Below are positions 35,907-43,713 of a stretch of DNA of 64,000 nt, in pieces. Each line of letters opens with the position of its first letter. The first letter of the stretch is position 1. The position numbers were made by a program, and so were the translations under genes. The notes beneath the pieces were generated by a model. That model had not been told where the DNA came from. It saw nothing but the letters and a program-made list of their open reading frames with translations, and searched no databases. This DNA is from Meridianimaribacter flavus (GTDB lineage: Bacteria > Bacteroidota > Bacteroidia > Flavobacteriales > Flavobacteriaceae). The stretch is from positions 186,001 through 250,000 of the forward strand of contig NZ_SOQZ01000002.1 in assembly GCF_004366715.1 (NCBI RefSeq), read 5' to 3'.

Positions 35907-37001
35907 TTATACATTAAATAGGAAATGCATAACATCACCATCTTTTACAATGTAGTTTTTACCTTCAACTCGCATCTTTCCTGCTTCTTTAACTTTTGCT
36001 TCGCTACCATAGCTTGTGTAATCACTGTAAGCGATTACTTCAGCACGAATGAAACCTTTTTCAAAATCGGTATGAATTACTCCTGCAGCTTGTGGTGCAG
36101 TTGCTCCAATATTTACTGTCCATGCTCTAACCTCTTTAACACCAGCAGTAAAATACGTTTGAAGACTCAATAGCTTATAAGCAGCTCTAATTAATTTTGA
36201 TGAACCAGGTTCTTCTAGACCTATGTCTTGTAAAAACATTTGGCGTTCTTCATAATCATCTAGCTCATTAATATCTGCCTCAGTACCTACAGCTAACACC
36301 AATACTTCGGCATTTTCATCTTTTACAGCTTCTCTTACTTGTTCAACATAAGCATTACCTGAAACAGCAGAACCTTCATCAACATTACAAACATACATTA
36401 CTGGTTTATCTGTTATAAATTGTAGCGGCTTAACGAATTCTAAATAATCATCTTCAGAAACTTCAACAGCTCTCACAGAAACTCCAGACTCTAAGCCTGC
36501 TTTTATCTTACTTAAAACTTCTTCTTCTTTTTGTGCTTCTTTGTTTCCTGTTTTTGCAGCACGCTTAACCTTGTCAAGTTTCTTTTCAACGGTTTCTAAA
36601 TCTTTTAGCTGAAGTTCCATATCAATGGTTTCCTTATCCCTTATAGGGTTTACATTTCCATCAACATGTACAATATTATCATTATCAAAGCAACGTAACA
36701 CATGTAGAATTGCATCAGTTTCTCTAATGTTTGCTAAAAATTGATTTCCTAAACCTTCACCTTTACTTGCTCCTTTAACTAAACCTGCAATATCAACAAT
36801 CTCAACAGTTGCAGGAATAACACGCTCAGGTTTTACTAATTCTTCAAGTTTTTCGAGTCTTGGGTCTGGTACATTTACCACTCCTACGTTAGGCTCGATA
36901 GTACAAAACGGAAAGTTTGCACTTTGCGCTTTAGCATTAGACAAACAATTGAACAACGTTGATTTACCTACGTTTGGCAATCCTACAATTCCTGCTTTCA
37001 T
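35907..37001 (-). CDS. ychF: YchF/OLA1-type ribosome-associated ATPase
   Basis: A 364-residue P-loop protein of the Obg superfamily. G1 is GLPNVGKST at residues 6-14, G3 is [16 protein letters not shown] with the family-typical hydrophobic residue instead of Gln, and a Leu/Met-type G4 (CNVDEG) explains ATP rather than GTP preference. A coiled coil (about residues 130-170) and a C-terminal TGS domain (ending [14 protein letters not shown]) complete the fold. It binds ribosomes and is redox-sensitive in other bacteria. Confidence 0.95.
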   Translation of the reverse strand: MKAGIVGLPNVGKSTLFNCLSNAKAQSANFPFCTIEPNVGVVNVPDPRLEKLEELVKPERVIPATVEIVDIAGLVKGASKGEGLGNQFLANIRETDAILHVLRCFDNDNIVHVDGNVNPIRDKETIDMELQLKDLETVEKKLDKVKRAAKTGNKEAQKEEEVLSKIKAGLESGVSVRAVEVSEDDYLEFVKPLQFITDKPVMYVCNVDEGSAVSGNAYVEQVREAVKDENAEVLVLAVGTEADINELDDYEERQMFLQDIGLEEPGSSKLIRAAYKLLSLQTYFTAGVKEVRAWTVNIGATAPQAAGVIHTDFEKGFIRAEVIAYSDYTSYGSEAKVKEAGKMRVEGKNYIVKDGDVMHFLFNV

Positions 37002-37057
37002 AGTTTATTTGGCAATTAAATTTAATATATAAAACCAAGTGTTTGGTTTAGCGTGTG

Positions 37058-37065
37058 CAAAGGTA
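37058..37065 (-). promoter_or_regulatory. Promoter of ychF
   Basis: Reads TACCTTTG on the - strand (TAnnTTTG), 57 bases before ATG 37001. TTG triplets on the same strand at 37082-37084 or 37085-37087 lie 16-19 bases upstream. Confidence 0.6.
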
Positions 37066-37165
37066 GATAAATAGACAAAACCAACAACAAAATAATAACA
37101 CTAAATAAAAAGGAAGTTAAATCAATTTACAAGCACTAGTTTTAATTCAATACTCCATAAAATTT

Positions 37166-37684
37166 TTAACGAATACGCTTACCTTGTGTACTAAACGACA
37201 AGCCTTGTTGTCCCATAGTAGAAATCATTATAGCTTCAAATAAGGGTTCAGGAGCATTGTTTGGCGTTACCCAATCAAAAACAAAATTACCTCCTGTACC
37301 TCCACTTCTATCAGATTCTTTTATTACAATCTCCAATGTTTCCAACGGTTTTAAAAACACAGGAAAATCAATATGTTTTTTTACTAAATCACCATGAGTA
37401 TCATACAAATCTGCCGCTTTAAGATAAATAGTATCTGTTCTACTCACATTTCGCATGCTTATTGTAGCTGTAAGATTATGTGTTCTATGTTCGGTTAAAC
37501 TATAAATCTGCGAGTAGACTGACAAGTAAGTACTTCCACTATTTTTTAATAATGAATCATTTACCGTTGTTGCTTTTCTTTCGTTCCAATTTACCGACTG
37601 AGGCAAATCATCAACATTATTTTGTGTTTCATTACACGAAAACAAAAAAAGAACCAAAACACAAATTACACTTATATAACGCAT
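37166..37684 (-). CDS. DUF3124 family lipoprotein
   Basis: A 172-residue lipoprotein: signal peptide MRYISVICVLVLFLFSC with Cys17, then a domain matching DUF3124 in order: SVYSQIYSLTEHRTHNLTAT, the NVSRTDTIYLKAADLYDTHG segment, FLKPLETLEIVIKE, and SGGTGGNFVFDW with the ending IMISTMGQQGLSFSTQGKRI. Its function is unknown. The start is ATG 37684; the frame is open from 37720 but that would hide the signal peptide. It is downstream of the ferredoxin gene and separated from it by a terminator. Confidence 0.8.
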   Translation of the reverse strand: MRYISVICVLVLFLFSCNETQNNVDDLPQSVNWNERKATTVNDSLLKNSGSTYLSVYSQIYSLTEHRTHNLTATISMRNVSRTDTIYLKAADLYDTHGDLVKKHIDFPVFLKPLETLEIVIKESDRSGGTGGNFVFDWVTPNNAPEPLFEAIMISTMGQQGLSFSTQGKRIR

Positions 37685-37718
37685 TATATTTTTTTTACTA
37701 AAATAAGATATAGCTAAC

Positions 37719-37749
37719 AAAAAACCCCAAGTTAAACTTGAGGTTTTTT
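37719..37749 (-). terminator. Hairpin terminator after the ferredoxin gene
   Basis: AACCTCAAGTT and AACTTGGGGTT (read on the - strand) pair with one mismatch, followed by a T-run. It separates the ferredoxin gene from the DUF3124 lipoprotein gene. Confidence 0.75.
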
Positions 37750-37775
37750 AAATTTTAATACTTAAAAATGTTTTT

Positions 37776-38129
37776 TTAATCCTCAGGATGCATAAATGCT
37801 TGTTTTCCTAACAACTCTTCATCTGTTTCAACATGGTCGTCATCAGGCACACAGCAATCCACAGGACATACTGCTGCGCATTGCGGCTCTTCATGAAACC
37901 CTTTACACTCAGTACACTTATCAGGAACTATATAATAAATTTCATCACTAATAGGTTCTTGTGCCTCATCGGCATCTACTTGCTTTCCGTTTGGTAACAC
38001 TACCGAACCAGATAAACTAGTTCCATCATTATATCTCCAATCGTCAGCACCTTCATAAATTGCTGTATTTGGGCATTCTGGTTCACAAGCACCACAGTTT
38101 ATGCATTCGTCTGTTATAATTATTGCCAT
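37776..38129 (-). CDS. 4Fe-4S dicluster ferredoxin
   Basis: A 117-residue ferredoxin with two cluster motifs: [12 protein letters not shown] at residues 11-22, and [18 protein letters not shown], whose spacing with CVP/DCC is the long variant seen in Bacteroidota ferredoxins. The insert between the motifs is acidic ([12 protein letters not shown]). It is a soluble low-potential electron carrier. It is divergent from the acyl-CoA reductase gene, with a promoter for the latter in the 119-base spacer. Confidence 0.92.
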   Translation of the reverse strand: MAIIITDECINCGACEPECPNTAIYEGADDWRYNDGTSLSGSVVLPNGKQVDADEAQEPISDEIYYIVPDKCTECKGFHEEPQCAAVCPVDCCVPDDDHVETDEELLGKQAFMHPED

Positions 38130-38197
38130 AGGTTGTTCTTGGTTTTTTGAATTTTATTTAATCCATAAAATAAAACTCAGGTTCACTTTCATTTTTC

Positions 38198-38205
38198 TAA
38201 CTTTG
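38198..38205 (+). promoter_or_regulatory. Promoter of the acyl-CoA reductase gene
   Basis: TAACTTTG matches TAnnTTTG and lies 43 bases before ATG 38249. No clear -33 TTG was found at the right distance. Confidence 0.5.
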
Positions 38206-38248
38206 CACAACAAAAATAAAGCCAAAACAATTCATAACCAAACTAAGA

Positions 38249-39307
38249 ATGAATTTAGAACAAAGAATTAATGCATTCGTAAAATTAGGCGAGTTTTTAA
38301 GTCAATTTACTACAGAAGGTTACTCAAAAAAAGACACTATTCCTCACAACGAATTATTTTTTGATGGCTTTAAACATCAAATTAAAATTTCCGAAGAGCA
38401 AAATGGTTGGTTTACTGAAAGTAATGTTTTATTTGCTTTAGAAGGCTGGAGCAAATCACTTGAAATAGAAAACATTAAAGAATGGATTAAGAACTATAAC
38501 TTTAATACGGTAAATCCTAAAAAAATAGCCATTATAATGGCAGGAAATATTCCTTTAGTTGGCTTTCATGATTTTTTATCTGTTCTAATGTCTGGTCATG
38601 ACGTATTGGTTAAGCAATCATCAAACGATAAGAGTTTACTTCCTTTTTTAGCTAAATATATAGAGTATGTTGAACCTGGTTTTAAAGGTAAAATTAGTTT
38701 TACAGAAGAAAAACTAAACAATTTTGACGCTGTAATAGCTACAGGAAGTGATAATACCGCACGCTATTTTGAATATTACTTTAAAGACAAACCTTCTATA
38801 ATTAGAAAAAATAGAAATTCGGTTGCTATACTCACAGGAAATGAAACTGAAGAACAACTAGATAGTTTATCTGAAGATATTTTTAGATACTATGGCTTAG
38901 GCTGTAGGAGTGTTTCTAAGTTATTTGTACCAAAAGGTTATGATTTTGATAAGTTCTTTAAGGCAATGTATAAATGGAACCCTATTATCAATCAAGCTAA
39001 ATACGCTAACAATTACGACTACAACAAAGCAGTATATTTAATGAGTGAATTTGATATGCTTGAGAACGGGTTTTTAATGATTAAAGAAGATAAAAGCTAC
39101 GCTTCGCCAATAGCAACTGTATTTTATGAATATTATGATAGTATTGACACACTTAAAGAAACACTAACTGAAGATTCTGACAAAATTCAATGTATAGTTT
39201 CCAATGGTATTTTTGCATCTGAAATTGCTTTTGGCAACACTCAAAAACCAAATCTTTGGGATTATGCAGATAATGTAGATACCATTGAATTTTTGTTAAA
39301 AATATAG
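38249..39307 (+). CDS. Acyl-CoA reductase (LuxC-like)
   Basis: A 352-residue aldehyde-dehydrogenase-fold protein of the acyl-CoA reductase/LuxC family. It shows KKIAIIMAGNIPLVGFHDFL near residue 90, AVIATGSDNTARYFEYYF, and RYYGLGCRSVSKLFVPKG near residue 212, where the Cys is the likely thioester nucleophile. It would reduce an acyl thioester to the aldehyde with NAD(P)H. Its substrate is unknown. It precedes serC in the same direction with an 81-base gap, and it is divergent from a ferredoxin. Confidence 0.82.
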   Translation: MNLEQRINAFVKLGEFLSQFTTEGYSKKDTIPHNELFFDGFKHQIKISEEQNGWFTESNVLFALEGWSKSLEIENIKEWIKNYNFNTVNPKKIAIIMAGNIPLVGFHDFLSVLMSGHDVLVKQSSNDKSLLPFLAKYIEYVEPGFKGKISFTEEKLNNFDAVIATGSDNTARYFEYYFKDKPSIIRKNRNSVAILTGNETEEQLDSLSEDIFRYYGLGCRSVSKLFVPKGYDFDKFFKAMYKWNPIINQAKYANNYDYNKAVYLMSEFDMLENGFLMIKEDKSYASPIATVFYEYYDSIDTLKETLTEDSDKIQCIVSNGIFASEIAFGNTQKPNLWDYADNVDTIEFLLKI

Positions 39308-39388
39308 TTGATAAATTATAGATTATTTAACGACTTTTTTAATAGAATTTACCACCTTTGTCAAGACTACATTTAAACATTTACAAGA

Positions 39389-40450
39389 ATGAAAAGACAC
39401 AATTTTAGCGCAGGACCTTGCGTATTACCAAGAGAAGTTATTGAAAAATCTGCTCAAGCAGTTTTAGATTACGACAACGGTTTATCGCTAATAGAAATAT
39501 CCCATCGTAGTAAAGCGTTTGTAGACGTTATGGAAAACGCCAGAGCTTTAGCTCTTGAACTTTTAGGTCTAGAAGGTAAAGGCTACAAGGCATTATTTCT
39601 TCAAGGTGGAGCAAGTACTCAGTTTTTAATGGTTGCGCTTAACATGTTAGAAAAAAGAGCTGGTTACCTTAATACAGGTACTTGGAGTGCTAAAGCCATT
39701 AAAGAAGCTCAAATTTATGACGATATTTACGAAGTAGCGTCTTCTAAAGATGCTAACTATAACTATATCCCGAAAGGATATGATATCCCAACTGATTACG
39801 ATTATTTTCACTGTACATCAAACAACACCATTTTTGGAACACAGATAAAAGAATTTCCTGATTGTCCTATTCCTATGGTATGTGACATGAGTAGTGATAT
39901 TTTTTCTCGTCAACTAGATTTTTCAAAGTTCGACATTATATATGCAGGAGCTCAAAAAAATATGGGTCCAGCAGGTACTACTCTAGTTGTTGTTAAAGAA
40001 GATGTACTAGGAAAAGTATCTCGTAAAATCCCTTCAATGATGGATTATAAAGTGCATATTGATAAAAGTAGTATGTTTAATACACCTCCTGTTTTTGCAG
40101 TATACACATCAATGCTTACTCTAGAATGGTTAAAAAACCTAGGAGGTATTGAAGCTATTGAAAAAGAAAACGAGAAAAAAGCACAGTTAATTTATTCTGA
40201 AATTGACCTAAACCCACTCTTTAAAGGATTCGCTACAAAAGCAGACCGTTCAAATATGAATGCTACGTTTACTCTTGAAAACGAAGACCTTAAAGAAACA
40301 TTTGATACTATGGTAAAAGATGCAGGAATTAATGGTTTAAATGGTCATAGAAGTGTTGGTGGCTACAGAGCTTCAATGTATAATGCACTTCCGTTAGAAA
40401 GTGTTGCTGTACTTGTTGAAGTTATGAGCGAATTAGAACGAAAAGCATAA
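39389..40450 (+). CDS. serC: Phosphoserine aminotransferase
   Basis: A 353-residue class V PLP aminotransferase. It begins HNFSAGPCVLPREV, has ISHRSKAF near residue 38 (substrate phosphate), LFLQGGASTQF near residue 70 (PLP phosphate), and IIYAGAQKNMGPAGTTLVVV with the PLP Lys near residue 194. The C-terminal NGHRSVGGYRASMYNA is the family end. It converts 3-phosphohydroxypyruvate to phosphoserine. serA follows, so serine synthesis is largely encoded here; a serB was not found in the window. Confidence 0.95.
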   Translation: MKRHNFSAGPCVLPREVIEKSAQAVLDYDNGLSLIEISHRSKAFVDVMENARALALELLGLEGKGYKALFLQGGASTQFLMVALNMLEKRAGYLNTGTWSAKAIKEAQIYDDIYEVASSKDANYNYIPKGYDIPTDYDYFHCTSNNTIFGTQIKEFPDCPIPMVCDMSSDIFSRQLDFSKFDIIYAGAQKNMGPAGTTLVVVKEDVLGKVSRKIPSMMDYKVHIDKSSMFNTPPVFAVYTSMLTLEWLKNLGGIEAIEKENEKKAQLIYSEIDLNPLFKGFATKADRSNMNATFTLENEDLKETFDTMVKDAGINGLNGHRSVGGYRASMYNALPLESVAVLVEVMSELERKA

Positions 40451-40460
40451 TTCAAAAATC

Positions 40461-40494
40461 AGTAAACCAGTTGCAGTATGCAGTTGGTTTTACT
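40461..40494 (+). terminator. Long hairpin between serC and serA
   Basis: AGTAAACCA-GT-TGCA pairs with TGCA-GT-TGGTTTTACT around a GTA loop. The two GT positions pair as G-U wobble in RNA and there is one bulged base, giving about 15 stem pairs. No T-run follows, so it may be an attenuator or an RNA processing/stability element rather than a simple terminator. Confidence 0.5.
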
Positions 40495-40581
40495 CAAATT
40501 ATAAAAAATAATTAACCCTAAAAGTTTAAGCTAATTGTTTCACAGCTTTTAGTCCATAACTTTTAACTTTTAACTTAAATA

Positions 40582-41532
40582 ATGAAAGTATTAGCAAACG
40601 ATGGTGTTTCTCAAAGTGGTATTGATGCTTTAGAAAATGCAGGTTTTGAAGTAAACACTACAACAGTTGCTCAAGAGCAATTGGCAAATTATTTAAACGA
40701 CAATCAAATAGATGTACTTTTAGTGCGTAGTGCAACTAAAGTTAGAAAAGACATTATCGACAATTGTCCAAATTTAAAAATCATTGGTCGTGGTGGTGTT
40801 GGTATGGATAATATTGATGTTGACTATGCTCGCAGCAAAGGCATTCACGTTATAAACACACCAGCAGCTTCTTCTCATTCGGTTGCTGAACTTGTTTTTG
40901 CTCACCTATTAGGTCTTTCAAGATTTTTACATCAATCTAATAGAGATATGCCTTTAGAAGGTGATAGTAATTTTAAAGGTCTTAAGAAAAACTATTCTAA
41001 AGGAACTGAATTAAAAGGAAAAACAATAGGTGTAATTGGTTTTGGTAGAATAGGACAAGCTACAGCAAAAGTAGCTTTAGGACTTGGTATGAAAGTACTT
41101 GCATTTGACCCTTTTATTGAAAAAACCGATTTAGAGTTAGAGTTTTTTGATGGTCAAAAATTAAGTTTTGAAATCAAAACCATTTCAAAAGAAGACGTTT
41201 TAAAACAATCAGATTTTATTACACTTCATGTACCTGCTCAAAAAGACTACGTTATTGACAAAGCCGAGTTTGACACTATGAAAGATGGTGTAATTTTAGC
41301 TAATGCTGCTCGTGGTGGTGTCATTAATGAAGTTGCCTTGGTAGAAGCCATTACATCAGGTAAAGTTGCAAGTGCTGCTTTAGATGTTTTTGAAAAAGAA
41401 CCTAAACCAGAAATTCAATTATTAATGAATCCTTCGTTATCGCTTACACCTCATACAGGAGCTGCAACAAACGAAGCACAAGATAGAATTGGAACCGAAC
41501 TAGCCACTCAAATTATAGAGTTGCTAAAATAA
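40582..41532 (+). CDS. serA: D-3-phosphoglycerate dehydrogenase
   Basis: A 316-residue D-2-hydroxyacid dehydrogenase. The NAD-binding motif is GVIGFGRIGQATAKVALGLG near residue 150, and ANAARGGVINEVAL holds the catalytic Arg-containing block and HTGAAT the catalytic His near residue 293. It lacks the ACT/regulatory C-terminal domain of long PGDH, matching the short form. It oxidises 3-phosphoglycerate to 3-phosphohydroxypyruvate, the step before SerC. A clear terminator follows. Confidence 0.9.
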   Translation: MKVLANDGVSQSGIDALENAGFEVNTTTVAQEQLANYLNDNQIDVLLVRSATKVRKDIIDNCPNLKIIGRGGVGMDNIDVDYARSKGIHVINTPAASSHSVAELVFAHLLGLSRFLHQSNRDMPLEGDSNFKGLKKNYSKGTELKGKTIGVIGFGRIGQATAKVALGLGMKVLAFDPFIEKTDLELEFFDGQKLSFEIKTISKEDVLKQSDFITLHVPAQKDYVIDKAEFDTMKDGVILANAARGGVINEVALVEAITSGKVASAALDVFEKEPKPEIQLLMNPSLSLTPHTGAATNEAQDRIGTELATQIIELLK

Positions 41533-41557
41533 TAATGTGACCAAATCATTAAAAGTG

Positions 41558-41589
41558 AGTCCTAATTAATACAATTAGGACTTTTTTTG
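41558..41589 (+). terminator. Hairpin terminator after serA
   Basis: A perfect 10-base stem, AGTCCTAATT with AATTAGGACT, around a 5-base loop is followed by a run of seven T. It is a textbook intrinsic terminator. Confidence 0.9.
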
Positions 41590-41633
41590 TAAATTGTATA
41601 GTCATTTTATTAACCAAATAACAATTAAAAATC

Positions 41634-42275
41634 ATGTCAGGTATACTAGACTTATTAAACAGCGACCTAGGAAAAACTATCATTAGTGGAGTTTCTGGGC
41701 AAACCAATCAACCAGAAGACAAAACAAGTAGTGTATTAACAATGGCTTTGCCTGTTTTAATGCAAGCTATGAAACGTAATGCTTCTACTCCTCAAGGAGC
41801 TGAAGGATTATTAGGCGCATTAAACAACTCTAAACACGATGGAAGTATCTTAGATAATCTTGGTGGATTATTTAGTGGTGGTGTTGACTCTAGTGTGCTA
41901 GACGATGGAAGCAAAATTTTAGGACATGTACTTGGAAACAAGCAACAAAATGTAACTAATACCTTAGGAGCTAAATCTGGTATGGATGCTGCTTCTGTAG
42001 CACAAATACTTAAAGTAGCTGCTCCTATTTTAATGGGTGTTTTAGGTAAAGAAAGTAGACAAAGTAATGTATCTAGTCAATCAGGACTTGAAGGACTTTT
42101 AGGAGGTTTAATTAAAGGAAACTCTCCACAACAAGAACAAAGTTTTTTAGAATCTATACTTGATGCTGATGGCGACGGAAGTGTAATTGATGATGTTGCA
42201 GGAATGGTTCTTGGAGGAAACAAAAAGAAAAGTGGATTAGGAGGACTTCTAGGAGGTTTATTTGGAAACAAATAA
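41634..42275 (+). CDS. DUF937 family protein
   Basis: A 213-residue protein of the DUF937 family. It has SGILDLLNSDLGKTIISGVS at the start, TMALPVLMQAMKRN and ILKVAAPILMGVLGKE as the two amphipathic repeats, and Gly/Leu-rich segments (LGGLFSGGVDSSVL; GLGGLLGGLFGNK at the end). DADGDGSVIDDVAGM is a Ca-binding-like (dockerin or EF-hand style) Asp-rich loop. Function is unknown; members are soluble and often show internal duplication as here. Confidence 0.85.
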   Translation: MSGILDLLNSDLGKTIISGVSGQTNQPEDKTSSVLTMALPVLMQAMKRNASTPQGAEGLLGALNNSKHDGSILDNLGGLFSGGVDSSVLDDGSKILGHVLGNKQQNVTNTLGAKSGMDAASVAQILKVAAPILMGVLGKESRQSNVSSQSGLEGLLGGLIKGNSPQQEQSFLESILDADGDGSVIDDVAGMVLGGNKKKSGLGGLLGGLFGNK

Positions 42276-42298
42276 ATTTTTCTAAATCATAAATACTA

Positions 42299-42327
42299 AA
42301 AGCCAAACGAAATGTTTGGCTTTTTTG
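42299..42327 (+). terminator. Hairpin terminator after the DUF937 gene
   Basis: AAAGCCAAAC and GTTTGGCTTT pair around a 5-base loop with a T-run following. It separates the DUF937 gene from the next lipoprotein gene. Confidence 0.9.
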
Positions 42328-42397
42328 TAGTGTTAAATGAGTTAAAAACCAATAATTTAAGGCATAATTTTTGTACCTTTAACAGAAACGTTTAGCT

Positions 42398-42829
42398 ATG
42401 AAAGCCTTTGTTTACACAATATTGTTAGCCCTTTTTGTCTTTAGTTGCAATAGCACAAAAACTGTTACTGAAAATTCTACTCCTAAAACAATTTCAGAAG
42501 AAGATACAGTTAGAATAACTAATGATGAACTAGAGTATGAAATCATTATTATTGAACCAGGTTTTAATACTTGGTTACAAAGTGTTGCTAGACCTGAAGG
42601 CTACTACTCTCAAGATTTTTTAGAAAACAGAAACTTACAATACGTTATAGCTTGGAACCAACGTGTTATGCAGCCTCAACAATTCAATCCAGATCTTTAC
42701 GCTATGCAAATTGACTATCAAAATGGAATTGATTATGGCTATGAGGTAAATTATAAACTGTACAACTACTTTATCTATTTTCAACTCACTTACAAACAAA
42801 AATTAGCAGGCTTTGTTCCTAGAATTTAA
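42398..42829 (+). CDS. DUF6146 family lipoprotein
   Basis: A 143-residue lipoprotein: signal MKAFVYTILLALFVFSC with Cys17, a Ser/Thr-rich linker, then a compact domain with IIIEPGFNTWLQSVARPEGYY, LENRNLQYVIAWNQRVMQP, and GIDYGYEVNYKLYNYFIYF. The pattern matches the Bacteroidota family I know as DUF6146, of unknown function. It is followed by the DUF6787 gene with a promoter in between. Confidence 0.75.
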   Translation: MKAFVYTILLALFVFSCNSTKTVTENSTPKTISEEDTVRITNDELEYEIIIIEPGFNTWLQSVARPEGYYSQDFLENRNLQYVIAWNQRVMQPQQFNPDLYAMQIDYQNGIDYGYEVNYKLYNYFIYFQLTYKQKLAGFVPRI

Positions 42830-42831
42830 AC

Positions 42832-42839
42832 TATATTTG
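42832..42839 (+). promoter_or_regulatory. Promoter of the DUF6787 gene
   Basis: TATATTTG matches TAnnTTTG with TTG at 42813-42815, 16 bases upstream. It is 16 bases before ATG 42856. Confidence 0.6.
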
Positions 42840-42855
42840 CATAGCAAAAATTGCT

Positions 42856-43344
42856 ATGAAAAAATTTAAAGAAAACTGGGAAATACAACATAATTGGCAA
42901 CTACTCTTTCCAATTATAGCTATAGTTGCTTTACTCTACTCTTCCTATAAACTTTCATCTTTGTTTATAGATACAGTTTGGTTAATAGTATTAGTGAGTG
43001 TCCCTGTTTTTTATGCCTTGCTTAAGTTCTTTTTATTTCTTTTTAAAAAACTGGAAAAGAAATGGATATTACAATACAAGTGGGAAATGATTAGGGTTTT
43101 TATTGTATTTGCTATAACTGGATCAACTTCGGCATATATAGGCAAGCCTATTTTTTCATTGCTTGGAATTACTAAAGAAAACTTAAACCCTATAGTTTAT
43201 TGGGTTTTATTTATTATTATTGGGCTCATTTTTTACCAACTGCTTTTGGTGTTTTTTGGATGGCTCTTTGGTCAGTTCAATTTCTTTTGGGAATTTGAAA
43301 AAAAGATGCTTCGTAGGTTTGGTTTAAAACGGTTTATTGATTGA
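42856..43344 (+). CDS. DUF6787 family membrane protein
   Basis: A 162-residue membrane protein with about four helices. Two similar halves each begin with a W(x3)QYKW/QHNW basic pattern (KKFKENWEIQHNWQLLFP and KKLEKKWILQYKWEMIRVF), and the C-terminal FFWEFEKKMLRRFG resembles the family. I recognise this as the Bacteroidota DUF6787 group; the function is unknown. It overlaps the next gene by 4 bases (ATGA-type), so they are co-translated. Confidence 0.72.
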   Translation: MKKFKENWEIQHNWQLLFPIIAIVALLYSSYKLSSLFIDTVWLIVLVSVPVFYALLKFFLFLFKKLEKKWILQYKWEMIRVFIVFAITGSTSAYIGKPIFSLLGITKENLNPIVYWVLFIIIGLIFYQLLLVFFGWLFGQFNFFWEFEKKMLRRFGLKRFID

Positions 43345-43676
43345 TGCAGCAAACAAAACGACATATTTTTATAAAATTATCAGCACTTTTATTAGTGCTT
43401 GGGTTGTTTGCACCTGAAGCTGAAAAGTTTGCACACGCATTCAATCATCATAAGCATGAAGTTTGTCATGGAGAAAGTGAAACTCACCTTCATACACTAG
43501 ATGTAGATTGTAGTTTTTATAAATTTAAGCTTAATAATTCTTACACTCTTCCTGAGTTTAATTTCGAAATCCCAGAAATAAGAGACAACCACGAAATAAT
43601 AGTATCTCAATACTTCTTTTTAAGTGATTATCAACGCTTACATTTTTCCTTAAGAGGGCCTCCTTTGTTTGTTTAG
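43341..43676 (+). CDS. Small His-rich secreted protein upstream of a TonB receptor
   Basis: A 111-residue protein with an N-terminal hydrophobic signal segment (LSALLLVLGLFAPEAEKFAH) and a His-rich stretch (HAFNHHKHEVCHGESETHLH, with two more in the region). Two Cys (CHG and CSF) may make a disulphide or bind metal. It ends in a short GPP motif. It overlaps the DUF6787 gene by 4 bases, and the TonB receptor starts 37 bases after its stop. The His cluster suggests transition-metal binding in the periplasm, by inference. Confidence 0.65.
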   Translation: MMQQTKRHIFIKLSALLLVLGLFAPEAEKFAHAFNHHKHEVCHGESETHLHTLDVDCSFYKFKLNNSYTLPEFNFEIPEIRDNHEIIVSQYFFLSDYQRLHFSLRGPPLFV

Positions 43677-43713
43677 AACTTCATTTTCTATTATTACAAA
43701 CAAAACAATTACA

